Below are positions 28,833 to 37,978 of a stretch of DNA of 64,000 nt, piece by piece. The translations under genes were made by a program, and so were the position numbers. Numbering within the stretch: position 1 is the stretch's first letter; each line of letters starts with the position of its first letter. Source of the DNA: Brachybacterium subflavum (GTDB lineage: Bacteria > Actinomycetota > Actinomycetes > Actinomycetales > Dermabacteraceae); the NCBI RefSeq assembly GCF_009299795.1, contig NZ_VIGP01000004.1, positions 408,098-472,097 on the forward strand, written 5' to 3'. The notes beneath the pieces were generated by a model that was given only the letters and a program-made list of their open reading frames with translations, was not told the DNA's origin and ran no database searches.

Positions 28833-29912
28833 TCAGGCGCGCGGGTGCGCCTGGTCCAGGGTGCTGCGCAGGCGCTCGGCGCTGACGTGGGTGTAGATCT
28901 GGGTGGTGCCCAGCGAGGAGTGGCCCAGGAAGTCCTGGACGCTGCGCAGGTCCGCGCCACCCTCCACGAGGTGCGTGGCGGCGGTGTGGCGCAGCGTGTG
29001 CGGGCTGATGTGACGGTGGATCCCCGCCTCCTGGGCGTGGCGGTCCACGAGGGTGCGCACCGCGCGGTCGCCCAGGCGCCCGCCGCGGGACCCGAGGAAC
29101 AGCGCCTCGCCCGAGCGCGTGGAGGCGAGCACGGGGCGGCCCGCGCTGGTCCACTCCTCGATCGCGCGGATCGCGGGCAGGCCGACGGGCACGATGCGCT
29201 CCTTGGAGCCCTTGCCGAGGACGCGGACGGTGCGCTCCGTGTGGTCGATCGCGCGCAGGTCGAGGGCGACGAGCTCGGAGACGCGGAGACCCGAGGAGTA
29301 GAGCAGCTCGAGCACGGCCGCGTCGCGCAGGCGCAGCGCCGCCTCGATCACGCGCCGGGAGTCGTCGGCGCCCTGTCCATCGTGGCTCATCCCGTCCGGG
29401 CTCTGTTTGCCCGTGCCCCGCCTTCTCGACGTCTCCTCGTCCTCCGTGCCGGGCGCACCGCGCGGCGGGCGGGGCGCGGCGGTCCCGTGCTCGGCCGCTT
29501 CGAGCAGCTCCTCGGTCTGGTCCTGGCTGAGCACGGCGGGCAGATGGCGGCCCCGCTTGGGGGCCCTGAGCCGCCCGCCGATGTCCTGCGGGATCCGTCC
29601 GGTGCGCGCGAGCCACGTGGTGAAGGTGCGGGCGGCCGCCGCCGACCGGGCGAGGGACGAGGACGCGAGGCCCGCCTCGGCGCGGGACCCGAGCCAGGAG
29701 CGCAGGGCCGTCACGTCGAGATCCGCGAGCTCGATGCGCTCGACCTCGTGCAGATGCTCGAGCAGGCTGCGGGCCTCGCGGGAGTAGGCGGCGACCGTGT
29801 GCTCGGAGCGTCCGCGCTCGAAGCGCAGGTGCTCGGCGAAGGCGTCGAGCACGGCATCGTCGTCCTCGGCGCGCACCGCTCCCCCGTCGCGTGCGGTGCT
29901 CCCGGTGGCCAT
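28833..29912 (-). CDS. xerC: Tyrosine recombinase XerC
   Basis: Acts at dif with XerD to resolve chromosome dimers. The N-terminal SAM-like DNA-binding domain (residues 20-115) is followed by the catalytic domain with all conserved residues: Arg210 in GLRVSEL, HTLRHTAATHLVEGG (H and R), LGHSS (H) and the Tyr nucleophile in IYTHV. Residues 142-187 are an extra Pro/Gly/Ser/Arg-rich insertion at the usual short linker before the catalytic helix, taking the length to 359 aa against about 300. A CACACT hexamer lies 6 nt before the ATG. dprA and comM lie upstream. Confidence 0.9.
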   Translation of the reverse strand: MATGSTARDGGAVRAEDDDAVLDAFAEHLRFERGRSEHTVAAYSREARSLLEHLHEVERIELADLDVTALRSWLGSRAEAGLASSSLARSAAAARTFTTWLARTGRIPQDIGGRLRAPKRGRHLPAVLSQDQTEELLEAAEHGTAAPRPPRGAPGTEDEETSRRRGTGKQSPDGMSHDGQGADDSRRVIEAALRLRDAAVLELLYSSGLRVSELVALDLRAIDHTERTVRVLGKGSKERIVPVGLPAIRAIEEWTSAGRPVLASTRSGEALFLGSRGGRLGDRAVRTLVDRHAQEAGIHRHISPHTLRHTAATHLVEGGADLRSVQDFLGHSSLGTTQIYTHVSAERLRSTLDQAHPRA

Positions 29913-29992
29913 GGGCCCAGTGTGGCACCGCGCCGCCGACGGGACCGGGCGGCGCGCCCCCGCGACGGCGCGCGGCAGAGGCGCAGCATCGC

Positions 29993-31270
29993 TCAGCGCC
30001 TGCCCACCTTCTGCCCGGTGATGCTCACGTGCCCGAGGGCCTCGAGCCTCCCGAGGGCCGCCATCACCTCGCTCTCGCGGCGGCCGACCTCGCTCGCGAG
30101 CCGGTCGATCGTGATCCGCGAGCGCGGCGGCACGGCGTCCAGCACGCGCCGGTCGGCGGGGTCGAGGAAGTCCAGCTCGTCCTGCTGGGCGAACGAGGAG
30201 TCACCGGCCGGGGCGGCGCCCGGCAGCAGCTCGCGGATCTCCTGCGCCTCGGTGACCAGGATGGCCTGTCCGTCGCGCACGAGCCGATGGCAGCCCGCGG
30301 AGGCGGCCGAGGTGATCGGCCCGGGCACCGCACCGACGAGGCGCGGCGGCACGAGCGTCCCGGCATGCCGCGCGGTGGACAGCGCGCCGGAGCGCCAGGC
30401 CGCCTCGACGACCACCACGACGCGGGCGAGCGCCGCGATCAGCCGGTTGCGGGCCAGGAACCGCCAGCGCGTCGGGGCCGTCCCGGGCGGAGCCTCGGTC
30501 AGCAGCACATGGCGTTCCCGGATCGCGCGCAGCAGCTGGTCGTTCCCCCGCGGGTACAGCCGGTCGAGGCCCCCGGCGAGGACGGCAAGCGTGGGTCCGC
30601 CGGCGGCGAGCGCCCCGCGATGCGCCGCGGCGTCGATGCCGTAGGCACCGCCCGAGAGCACCGTCGATCCCTCTGCGGCGAGCTGCGCGGCCATCGACGA
30701 GGCGCAGTCCTCTCCGTACGGGGTCGAGGCGCGCGAGCCGACCATCGCGATCGCCCGGTCGTCGGCGAGCTGCGCCGGATCCCCGGGGCCGTGCGCCCAC
30801 AGGCAGAACGGGGCAGCGGGCCCGAGATCATCGAGGCCCGCGGGCCATTGGTCGTCACCGGGCACGATCACGCGCACGCCCAGGCCGGCGGCCCGGTCCA
30901 GGGCGGCCTGCGCATCGATCCTCCGGTCGCGCTCCCTCCAGCGCGAGAGCGCGGCCGCGGCGGCGACGCGGCGATCGGTGCGCTGGGCACGGGGCGCGCT
31001 GGGATCGTGGACCGGCAGGACCCGCAGGGCGTGCTCGACCGCGTCGAGATCCCCGCGCGCGAGGATCTCCAGCCCCTCGCTCACGCCGTGGACCGTGCAG
31101 GTCGAGTGCGCGGCGTCGTCGGAGGGCTCCGCCAGCAGTGACCAGGTGATCCGGGCCATGCGATCCGCCCGCGACGATGCATCCGCCGCGTCGGAGTCGT
31201 CCGCCGCGACGCGTGCGTCCGGCTGCCCGCGCCCTTCGTGCGCGGAGTCCCGCGGGCTCGCTGCGCTCAT
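29993..31270 (-). CDS. dprA: DNA-processing protein DprA
   Basis: Loads RecA on incoming single-stranded DNA during transformation. The Rossmann-like core shows AIAMVGSRASTPYG, LSGGAYGIDAAAHRGAL and GLDRLYPRGN. The C-terminal winged helix (ITIDRLASEVGRRESEVMAAL) is present. The N-terminal about 60 residues are Asp/Ala-rich and non-conserved, followed by a SAM-like segment. The ATG overlaps the comM stop by 1 nt (TGATG), so the two are coupled. It is common in actinobacteria not known to be competent, so competence should not be inferred from it. Confidence 0.94.
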   Translation of the reverse strand: MSAASPRDSAHEGRGQPDARVAADDSDAADASSRADRMARITWSLLAEPSDDAAHSTCTVHGVSEGLEILARGDLDAVEHALRVLPVHDPSAPRAQRTDRRVAAAAALSRWRERDRRIDAQAALDRAAGLGVRVIVPGDDQWPAGLDDLGPAAPFCLWAHGPGDPAQLADDRAIAMVGSRASTPYGEDCASSMAAQLAAEGSTVLSGGAYGIDAAAHRGALAAGGPTLAVLAGGLDRLYPRGNDQLLRAIRERHVLLTEAPPGTAPTRWRFLARNRLIAALARVVVVVEAAWRSGALSTARHAGTLVPPRLVGAVPGPITSAASAGCHRLVRDGQAILVTEAQEIRELLPGAAPAGDSSFAQQDELDFLDPADRRVLDAVPPRSRITIDRLASEVGRRESEVMAALGRLEALGHVSITGQKVGRR

Positions 31271-32835
31271 CACAGGTCCTTCCCGCGCAGGGTGAGCGCG
31301 AGGCCCACATGATCGGTGTCGGGGCGCGCGCTGCCCTCGAGGTCGGCGAGGGTCCAGGCCACGCGCAGCACGCGGTCGTGGCCGCGCAGGGTCAGGCGGC
31401 CGTGGGAGAGGGCGCGCTGGAGCATGGCCGCGGCGCGGCCGTCGGCGCTGTAGGCGCGTCGCAGCTCGGGGCCCGGGATCTGGGAGTTCAGGTGCCAGGG
31501 CTCGTCGGCGAAGCGCGCCGCCTGGCACTGGCGGGCGCGGGCGACGCGCCGGGCGATCTCCGCGCTGGACTCGGAGGCGCCGGCGTCGCGTCGCATCGGG
31601 TCGACCGGTCCCACATCCACGCGCATGTCGATCCGGTCCAGCACCGGACCGGAGATCTTCTTCAGATAGCTGCGGCGCTGCATGGGAGTGCACGTGCAGC
31701 GCGTGCCCTTCCCCCAGGACAGCCCGCAGGGGCACGGGTTGGCGGCGAGCACGAGCTGGAAGCGCGCGGGGTAGCGGGTGACGCTCAGCGAGCGGTGCAG
31801 GGTGATGTCGCCGGTCTCGAGGGGCTCGCGCAGCGCCTCGAGCACGCGGGAGTTGAACTCGGGCGCCTCGTCGAGGAAGAGCACGCCGGCGTGGGCGCGG
31901 GAGACCGCGCCGGGGCGGGCGATGCCGCTGCCGCCGCCGATCACGCTCGGCGCGCTCGCGGTGTGGTGCGGGCTCTCGAAGGGCGCGGTGCGGATCAGGC
32001 CGCCTCCGGCGTCGAAGGTGCGGTCCAGGGAGCGGATCGCGCTGAGGGCGATCGCGTCCTCGTCCTCGAGGGCTGGCAGGATCCCGGAGATCCGGGAGGC
32101 GATCATCGTCTTCCCCGTGCCCGGAGGTCCCTGCAGCATCAGGTGGTGCCCGCCGGCGGCGGCGACCTCGGCGGCACGGCGCGCCTGGGCCTGACCGATG
32201 ACGTCGGCGAAGTCGAGCCCGGGGCGGCGCGCGCCGGCGTCCGCCTCGGGTGCGGGCGCTCTGCGCGGCGTGAGGACCTTCTGGGCGGGACGGTTCAGGG
32301 GCGCCCGGCACCCGTGGTGGCGCATGACCTGGCCCAGGTCCGCCGCGGAGAACACCTCGATGCCCTCCACGAGCCGCGCCTCGCGCGCGTTCCCCTCGGG
32401 GACCACGGCGCGGCGCACACCCGCCGCGTGCGCGGCGATCAGCGCGGGCAGCACGCCGGGGACCGGGCGCAGCGTCGCGTCCAGACCGAGCTCGCCGAGG
32501 TGGACGACGTCCGCCACCGCCTCCGGGTCCAGCGTGCCCTGGGCGGCGAGGATCGCGACGGCGATCCCGAGGTCGAACCCCGAGCCCACCTTGTGGATGA
32601 AAGCGGGGCTCAGGTTCACCGTGATCCTGCGCTGGGCGAGCGGGGTGCCGATGGCCCCCGCCGCGGCACGCACGCGCTCACGCGCCTGCAGGGTGGTCGA
32701 GTCGGGGAGGCCGACCAGGGAGAACGCGGGCAGCCCGGTGGCGACGTCGGCCTCGACCTCCACGAGGGTCCCGGTGACGCCGCGCAGCCCGACGGCGCCC
32801 GTCCTCGCGCCCCGGCACGTGGTCCCGGCGCTCAT
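31270..32835 (-). CDS. comM: YifB/ComM family Mg-chelatase-like ATPase
   Basis: AAA+ helicase that promotes branch migration during integration of transformed DNA in other species. The N-terminal Lon-like fold (GLPAFSLVGLPDS) is followed by the AAA+ core with Walker A GPPGTGKT and Walker B GVLFLDEAPEF. A Cys cluster (NPCPCGLSWGKGTRCTCTP) typical of the family is present, and the C-terminal helical domain ends the protein. The length is a normal 521 aa. It overlaps the yraN-family gene by 4 nt and dprA by 1 nt. Confidence 0.95.
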   Translation of the reverse strand: MSAGTTCRGARTGAVGLRGVTGTLVEVEADVATGLPAFSLVGLPDSTTLQARERVRAAAGAIGTPLAQRRITVNLSPAFIHKVGSGFDLGIAVAILAAQGTLDPEAVADVVHLGELGLDATLRPVPGVLPALIAAHAAGVRRAVVPEGNAREARLVEGIEVFSAADLGQVMRHHGCRAPLNRPAQKVLTPRRAPAPEADAGARRPGLDFADVIGQAQARRAAEVAAAGGHHLMLQGPPGTGKTMIASRISGILPALEDEDAIALSAIRSLDRTFDAGGGLIRTAPFESPHHTASAPSVIGGGSGIARPGAVSRAHAGVLFLDEAPEFNSRVLEALREPLETGDITLHRSLSVTRYPARFQLVLAANPCPCGLSWGKGTRCTCTPMQRRSYLKKISGPVLDRIDMRVDVGPVDPMRRDAGASESSAEIARRVARARQCQAARFADEPWHLNSQIPGPELRRAYSADGRAAAMLQRALSHGRLTLRGHDRVLRVAWTLADLEGSARPDTDHVGLALTLRGKDL

Positions 32836-33239
32836 GACACGGACCGCAGGTGCTCGATCTCGCAGCCGCCCGCGCCGAGCACGTGCACGGCGACCACGTC
32901 GATCCGCACCTCGTGGTGCCGCGGGGCGTGCTCCATGAGGTACGCGCCGGCGAGCGCGCGCAGACGTCGCACCTTGAGCGGGGTGACGGCGGCCTGCGGG
33001 ACGCCGGTGACCAGGGTGCGGCGCGTCTTGACCTCGACGAACACGAGTGTGGTGCCCTCGAGGGCGACGATGTCGATCTCGCCGGCGCGGAAGCGGACGT
33101 TGCGCTCCACGATCTGCCAGCCGGCCTCGGCGAGGTGGTCGGCGACGACCTGCTCGCCGATCGTCCCGAGCTCGAGGGCGCTGAGCCTGGCCAGCGGGAC
33201 GGCAGTGGGGAACGGGATGGGTGCGGGTCGACGTGTCAT
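32832..33239 (-). CDS. yraN: YraN/UPF0102 family protein
   Basis: Predicted endonuclease-like protein of the restriction-enzyme fold. The signature GEIDIVALEGTTLVFVEVKTRR carries the E, D and ExK residues of the PD-(D/E)xK centre. A biological role has not been firmly established. It has 135 aa, with GGTGAGGGC just before the ATG. It is the first gene of a run with comM and dprA, the order seen in many actinobacteria. Confidence 0.93.
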   Translation of the reverse strand: MTRRPAPIPFPTAVPLARLSALELGTIGEQVVADHLAEAGWQIVERNVRFRAGEIDIVALEGTTLVFVEVKTRRTLVTGVPQAAVTPLKVRRLRALAGAYLMEHAPRHHEVRIDVVAVHVLGAGGCEIEHLRSVS

Positions 33240-33347
33240 GCCCTCACCCTGGCGCTCGCGCCTGTCGCGCGCGCGGCCGCGGGCCCCGTTGTGGATGACA
33301 GGGCATTGGGGAGGAACGGAGGACGGATCGTCCGGCGGTCCCCGGGA

Positions 33348-33650
33348 TCAGGGAAGCGCGATGTCGGGCTTCGCGAGCTCCTCGATGTTGACGTCCTTGA
33401 AGGTCACCACGCGCACGGAGCGGACGAAGCGGCTCGAGCGGTAGATGTCCCAGACCCAGACGTCGGCCAGGGTGAGCTCGTAGAAGACCTCGCCGCCGGC
33501 GGTGCGGACCTGCATGTCGACCTGGTTGCACAGGTAGAAGCGGCGCTCGGTCTCCACCACGTACGTGAACAGCCCCACCACGTCGCGGTACTCCCGGATG
33601 AGCTGCAGCTCCATGTCGGACTCGTAGCTCTCGAGGTCCTGGGTGCTCAC
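33348..33650 (-). CDS. DUF2469 family protein
   Basis: A 100-residue acidic protein of the actinobacterial DUF2469 family, usually found between rnhB and yraN. The N-terminus STQDLESYESDMELQLIREY is nearly invariant in the family. It ends with conserved FKDVNIEELAKPDIALP-like residues. The function is unknown. GTG 33650 overlaps the rnhB stop by 4 nt (GTGA), indicating coupling. Confidence 0.93.
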   Translation of the reverse strand: MSTQDLESYESDMELQLIREYRDVVGLFTYVVETERRFYLCNQVDMQVRTAGGEVFYELTLADVWVWDIYRSSRFVRSVRVVTFKDVNIEELAKPDIALP

Positions 33651-34516
33651 GGCTGCGCCTCCTTCGGGATCCGGGGACGGGGCTGCTCGCCCGCGTCCGC
33701 CCACAGTACGCCAGGGACGCCCGGCGTCCCCTGGACGTTCTCGTCCCCGCTCGCGGGGAGGCCCAGGTTCCAGGACCTGCGGTGCTGGGCGTGGGCTCCG
33801 CGGGTGCGCAGCGCCTCGCGGTGCGCCGCTGATCCGTACCCTTTGTTGCCCGCCCAGCCGTAGTGGGGCGCGAGGGCATCGAGCTCGACCATGTGCGCGT
33901 CGCGCGCGACCTTCGCGAGCACGCTCGCCGCGGCGACGCTCATGCAGTCGCGGTCCGCCTTCACGCGCAGCTGCACGGAGGGGAGGGAACGCCCCTCCGC
34001 CCGCTCGCCCGCCGCGTCGGGGGCCGGTTCGGCGAGAGCCGGGGTGATGACGTCGGCGTCTCCGTCCATGAGCACGATGTCCGCGGCGACGCCGAGCCCG
34101 GTGATCGCGCGGCCCGCGGCGAGGCTCAGCGCGGCCAGGATGCCGCGGGCGTCGATCTCCTCGGGGCTCGCCCACCCCAGGGCGTGCGCGTGCGCGACCT
34201 CCCGGAGGGGGCCGACGAGGGCTTCGCGGCGTCGGGCGGTGAGGGCCTTGGAGTCGCGGACGCCCTCGGGCAGCGCGTGCTCCGGACCGTCGGATCCGAT
34301 GAGGACGGCGAAGGCGCCGACGACCACCGGGCCCGCGAGCGCACCACGGCCCACCTCGTCGACGCCCGCGACGACGACGGGGCGCGCGGGGTCGGCGGAG
34401 TCGTCGCCGCGCGACGCGTCGGGCGAGGCGTCGGCGTGCGCGAGAGCGAGGGCGATCTCGGTGTCCCAGGTCGGGGCCACCGTGCGGCGCCGACCCGCGG
34501 GCGAGGACGTCAGCAT
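33647..34516 (-). CDS. rnhB: Ribonuclease HII
   Basis: Removes ribonucleotides from DNA-RNA hybrids. GVDEVGRGALAGPVVVGA carries the first catalytic Asp-Glu pair, followed by RDSKALTARRRE and, later, VKADRDCMSVAAASVLAKVARD. The N-terminus (about 45 residues) and the C-terminus (about 30 residues) are non-conserved extensions, giving 289 aa. The start is ATG 34516, with a GTG two codons upstream as an alternative. It lies 14 nt after lepB and is coupled to the DUF2469 gene. Confidence 0.95.
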   Translation of the reverse strand: MLTSSPAGRRRTVAPTWDTEIALALAHADASPDASRGDDSADPARPVVVAGVDEVGRGALAGPVVVGAFAVLIGSDGPEHALPEGVRDSKALTARRREALVGPLREVAHAHALGWASPEEIDARGILAALSLAAGRAITGLGVAADIVLMDGDADVITPALAEPAPDAAGERAEGRSLPSVQLRVKADRDCMSVAAASVLAKVARDAHMVELDALAPHYGWAGNKGYGSAAHREALRTRGAHAQHRRSWNLGLPASGDENVQGTPGVPGVLWADAGEQPRPRIPKEAQP

Positions 34517-34530
34517 GGTCACGGGCGACC

Positions 34531-35340
34531 TCAGGAGGGGTCGGGGACGGAGGCGAAGGCGTCGCGCCCGTCGCCCAGTCCGGTCCAGCGGCTCACGGGC
34601 CAGAAGATCGCGACCGCGCGCCCGGTGACGTCGTCCTCGTCGACGTAGGGCTCCTCGCCCTGCGAGTAGTGGTACGAGGAGTCCGCGGAGTCGAAGCGGT
34701 TGTCGCCCATGACCCAGAGCTTGTCCTTCGGGACCGTGACGTCGAAGGAGGTCTGGCAGGCGGGGGTCTGGGGATTGATGTAGGGCTCGTCGAGGGTCTC
34801 GCCGTTCACCGTGAGGTCCCCACCCTCGACGCACTCCACGTGATCACCAGGCAGGCCGATCAGGCGCTTGACCAGGTGGTTCTGGGAGGGATCGGGGGCC
34901 AGGCCCACCCAGCTGAGCACCGTCAGCAGGCGATAGCGTGAGGACTGGTCCGCCCCCGTCTCGCTCTCCATCCAGTTCTGGGTGTCCTCGAAGACGACGA
35001 CGTCGCCGCGATGGAGGTCGAAGACCCCGGGGCTCAGCTTCGAGACCAGGATCTTGTCGTTCTGGACCAGCGTCGGGTTCATCGAGTCCGAGGGGATGAA
35101 GAACGGCTGGATGAGGAAGGTCTTGACGAGCACGGCGATGATCAGGGCGACCAGCATGGTCACCGCGTAGTCGAGCCAGCTCCCGCGGTACCCGCGGCGC
35201 CGTGCGGCGCGCGCGCCGCCGCTCCCGCCGGGGCGGGGGCGCTCCCCTGTGCCGCCGGCGCTCGCGCCCTCCGACGACTGGTCGCGGACGGCCTGGTCCT
35301 CGGGATCGTGGTCCCCGGGGGTCGGCGCCTTCTCGTTCAT
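34531..35340 (-). CDS. lepB: Type I signal peptidase (first copy)
   Basis: Membrane-anchored serine protease that removes signal peptides. The single N-terminal membrane segment (VTMLVALIIAVLVKTFLI) follows a 70-residue Gly/Pro/Arg-rich cytoplasmic region. The nucleophile is in FIPSDSMNPTL and the general-base Lys in HLVKRLIGLPGD; box E is WVMGDNRFDS. A Cys pair in the catalytic domain (VECVEGG and PACQTS) may form a disulphide. It has 269 aa and lies 10 nt downstream of the second lepB, so the pair probably arose by duplication. Confidence 0.95.
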   Translation of the reverse strand: MNEKAPTPGDHDPEDQAVRDQSSEGASAGGTGERPRPGGSGGARAARRRGYRGSWLDYAVTMLVALIIAVLVKTFLIQPFFIPSDSMNPTLVQNDKILVSKLSPGVFDLHRGDVVVFEDTQNWMESETGADQSSRYRLLTVLSWVGLAPDPSQNHLVKRLIGLPGDHVECVEGGDLTVNGETLDEPYINPQTPACQTSFDVTVPKDKLWVMGDNRFDSADSSYHYSQGEEPYVDEDDVTGRAVAIFWPVSRWTGLGDGRDAFASVPDPS

Positions 35341-35350
35341 CGCGCTGATC

Positions 35351-35926
35351 CTATCGGTCGAGTCGGCCGGCTCTTCCCAGGGGCCAGACAATGCGACTGG
35401 CCTCACCGATCACGCGATCGGTCGGGATCATGCCCCCGCCGGGCGACCCGAGCAGGAAGCGGGAATCCGTGGAGTCCGCCCGGTTGTCGCCGAGGACGAA
35501 CATGCGCCCCTCGGGGACCTCGAGGTCGAAGCGGACCGTGCTCGTGTCGGTGCCTGGTGCGAGGTAGGGCTCCTCGAGCCTCTCGCCGTTCAGCACGAGG
35601 TGTCCGCCGTCGTCGCAGCAGCGGATGCTGTCACCGCCCACGGCCACCACGCGCTTGACCCAGTAGCGCGAGATCGCGCCGTCCTTCGGGAAGTAGCCCG
35701 AGCCGTCGAAGACGACGAGCTCGCCGCGATGCACCGCGGCGGAGCCGGTGCGGTCGGCGAGGATCACGTCGCCCGAGCGCAGCGTCGGCTCCATCGAGCC
35801 GCTGGGCACGCGGAAGGGCGCGGCGACGAACTGGCGCACGCCGAACGCGACGACCAGCAGCAGGACCACGCACGCGGCGGCGGCCACCAGGAGTGGCCGC
35901 CGCCGCGTCGACGAGGTGCTGGGCAC
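35351..35926 (-). CDS. lepB: Type I signal peptidase (second copy)
   Basis: A shorter paralogue (191 aa) of the neighbouring enzyme. One N-terminal membrane helix is followed by VPSGSMEPTL with the Ser nucleophile, RYWVKRVVAVGGD with the Lys, and VLGDNRADSTDSR. It lacks the long cytoplasmic N-terminus and part of the catalytic insertion of the first copy, so the two may differ in substrate range. It lies 2 nt after the rplS stop, with the order rplS-lepB-lepB-rnhB common in actinobacteria. Confidence 0.94.
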   Translation of the reverse strand: MPSTSSTRRRPLLVAAAACVVLLLVVAFGVRQFVAAPFRVPSGSMEPTLRSGDVILADRTGSAAVHRGELVVFDGSGYFPKDGAISRYWVKRVVAVGGDSIRCCDDGGHLVLNGERLEEPYLAPGTDTSTVRFDLEVPEGRMFVLGDNRADSTDSRFLLGSPGGGMIPTDRVIGEASRIVWPLGRAGRLDR

Positions 35927-35928
35927 GC

Positions 35929-36279
35929 TCAGGAGTGGTCGCGCTTCTCCTTGATGCGGGCCTTCTTGCCCGTGAGGTTGCGCAGGTAGTACAGCTTCGC
36001 GCGGCGGACGTCACCGCGGGTGACCACCTCGATCTTGTCGATCGTGGGGGCGTGGACGGGGAACACGCGCTCCACGCCGACGCCGAAGGACACCTTGCGC
36101 ACGCGGAAGGTCTCGCGGATGCCGTCGCCCTGACGGGCGATGACGTAGCCCTGGAAGACCTGCACGCGGGAGCGGTTGCCCTCGACGACCTTCACGTGGA
36201 CCTTGACGTTGTCGCCGGCGCGGAAATCGGGGATGTCGTCCCGCAGCTGCGCCTGATCGATCGCATCGAGCTTCTGCAT
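35929..36279 (-). CDS. rplS: 50S ribosomal protein L19
   Basis: Located at the 30S-50S interface. [41 protein letters not shown] and [21 protein letters not shown] are diagnostic. Its 116 aa is the standard length. GGAGAG lies 7 nt before the ATG. A probable promoter at 36502-36531 gives a leader of roughly 215 nt, long enough to hold an autoregulatory structure. The two lepB genes follow directly. Confidence 0.98.
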   Translation of the reverse strand: MQKLDAIDQAQLRDDIPDFRAGDNVKVHVKVVEGNRSRVQVFQGYVIARQGDGIRETFRVRKVSFGVGVERVFPVHAPTIDKIEVVTRGDVRRAKLYYLRNLTGKKARIKEKRDHS

Positions 36280-36501
36280 CGTTCTCTCCTGCCGTTCGCC
36301 CCAGGTCGGACGGGGTTCTCGAAGGGACCTGAGCCCCTGCATGGTGAACCGTGACGTTCCGGTGCGGCGACGCTCGCGAGGAGTCGCACCGCTCCGTGGT
36401 GCTGGGCCTCTGGCCGCGTTTCCGACGCGACGGACCTGCCCGGCCGCTTCCTGCATCGCTCCCCTGGGGCAGAGCGGTGCGCGGCGTGCACACAGCGGGT
36501 C

Positions 36502-36531
36502 ATTCTGCCAGCAGCGCGAGCGCCCCGGCAA
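36502..36531 (-). promoter_or_regulatory. Probable rplS promoter
   Basis: TTGCCG (36526-36531) and CAGAAT (36502-36507) on the minus strand with an 18-bp spacer. It is the best promoter match in the 304-nt gap between trmD and rplS; the rest of that gap would be the rplS leader. Confidence 0.5.
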
Positions 36532-36583
36532 TCCTGCCCGGCGCAGATCACGCCGAGACGGCGGGACGGGCGGCGGAAGGAGG

Positions 36584-37315
36584 TCAGCCCCGGGCGTCCC
36601 AGAGGTCGGGGCGGCGCTGCCGCGTGCGCTCGGCCGAGCGCTCGGCGCGCCAGGCAGCGATCCTCCCGTGATCGCCGGAGAGCAGGACCTCGGGGGCCTC
36701 GCGCACGGCGCCGGACGGTTCCGTCCAGCGCGCCGGCCGCGTGTACAGGGGATATTCGAGCATCCCGTCGGAATGGGACTCCTCCACCAGAGACGCCGCG
36801 TTCCCGACGACGCCGGGGACCAGGCGCACGATCGCCTCGGTGAGGGCGAGCACGGCGACCTCTCCCCCGTTCAGCACGTAGTCGCCGAGGGAGACCAGGG
36901 CGACCTCGTGCCCCTCGTCGGCCAGGTGCTCGTAGACCCGCTCGTCGATGCCCTCGTAGCGCCCGCACGCGAAGACGATCCACTCGCGCGCGGACCACTC
37001 CTGGGCGAGGTCCTGTCGGAACACCCGCCCCGCCGGGTTCGGGAAGACGATGAGCGGGCGGGCGTCGGCTCCGAGCTCGTCGCGGCCCTCGGCGATCACG
37101 GCGGCGAGGGCCTCGGCCCATGGCTCGGGCTTCATCACCATGCCGGCGCCCCCGCCCAGCGGCGAGTCGTCGACCGTGCGGTGGCGGTCGTGGGTCCAGG
37201 TCCTCAGGTCGTGGCGGTGCACGGAGATCAGGCCGTCGCGCGCGGCCTTCCCGATGAGGGAGAGGTCGAGGGCCTGGAGGTACTCGGGGAAGATGGTGAT
37301 CGCGTCGATGCGCAC
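36584..37315 (-). CDS. trmD: tRNA (guanine-37-N1)-methyltransferase
   Basis: SPOUT methyltransferase that prevents +1 frameshifting. [42 protein letters not shown] and the trefoil-knot loop [11 protein letters not shown] are conserved. The usual 243-aa length. It starts 4 nt after the rimM stop, and both belong to the rimM-trmD unit. Confidence 0.98.
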   Translation of the reverse strand: MRIDAITIFPEYLQALDLSLIGKAARDGLISVHRHDLRTWTHDRHRTVDDSPLGGGAGMVMKPEPWAEALAAVIAEGRDELGADARPLIVFPNPAGRVFRQDLAQEWSAREWIVFACGRYEGIDERVYEHLADEGHEVALVSLGDYVLNGGEVAVLALTEAIVRLVPGVVGNAASLVEESHSDGMLEYPLYTRPARWTEPSGAVREAPEVLLSGDHGRIAAWRAERSAERTRQRRPDLWDARG

Positions 37316-37318
37316 GGC

Positions 37319-37873
37319 TCAGGCCCCGGTTCCCGGCTCGTCCTCGCCCGACGGCTCGAAGAGGCCCCCGGGCGGGTCGGCGATCACCGTGCCGGCCTCC
37401 ACGTCGACCTCGGGCACGAGCTCCTCGACGAAGGGCAGCATGACGCGGCGGCCCTCGGCGGAGCGCACGATGAGCAGGTCCTGGGCCGGGTAGTGCTCGA
37501 GATCGATGACGGTGCCCAGCTGGCGTCCGTCGACATGGCGGACGGCGAGGCCCTTGAGCTCGGAGGGGTACCAGGCCTCCGGGTCCTCCTCGGCCTCGAC
37601 CGCGGTGTCCACGGCGAGGGTCAGCTCGACCCCCCGCAGGGACTCGGCGTCGGTGCGGCTCGCGACCTCGGAGAAGCGCGCGTACCAGCGTCCCTGCTGG
37701 ATGCGGGTGGCGGCGATCGTGAGGTCCCGCTCGCCGGCGCTCGTCGCGGCGCTGAAGGCGGTGCCCGTGGCGAGACGCTCCTCGGGCTGGTCGGTGCGCA
37801 GGACCAGCGCGACCTCGCCCTTGAGGCCGTGGGCCTTGCCGATGGTCGCGACGGTGACGTCCAGTGCGTTCAT
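37319..37873 (-). CDS. rimM: Ribosome maturation factor RimM
   Basis: Assists late 30S assembly by binding S19. The N-terminal beta-barrel begins VTVATIGKAHGLKGEVALVL, and the C-terminal PRC domain includes AWYPSELKGLAVRH and VMLPFVEELVPEVD. It has 184 aa. A strong hairpin lies between it and the upstream khpA gene, so it may be transcribed from its own promoter. It ends 3 nt before trmD. Confidence 0.95.
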   Translation of the reverse strand: MNALDVTVATIGKAHGLKGEVALVLRTDQPEERLATGTAFSAATSAGERDLTIAATRIQQGRWYARFSEVASRTDAESLRGVELTLAVDTAVEAEEDPEAWYPSELKGLAVRHVDGRQLGTVIDLEHYPAQDLLIVRSAEGRRVMLPFVEELVPEVDVEAGTVIADPPGGLFEPSGEDEPGTGA

Positions 37874-37920
37874 GGGATCGCTTTCTGCCGGTGGGAGTGG
37901 GGCCGACGGGCCGTGACGCG

Positions 37921-37955
37921 ACGGAGGCGGCACCGGTGACCGGTGCCGCCTCCGT
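37921..37955 (-). terminator. Terminator between khpA and rimM
   Basis: A perfect 17-nt inverted repeat (37921-37937 with 37939-37955) around a single central base, 24 nt past the khpA stop. A few central pairs must open to form the loop. It would cut the usual rpsP-khpA-rimM-trmD-rplS run in two. Confidence 0.75.
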
Positions 37956-37978
37956 GTGCGGTGCGAGATGCGCTCTGC

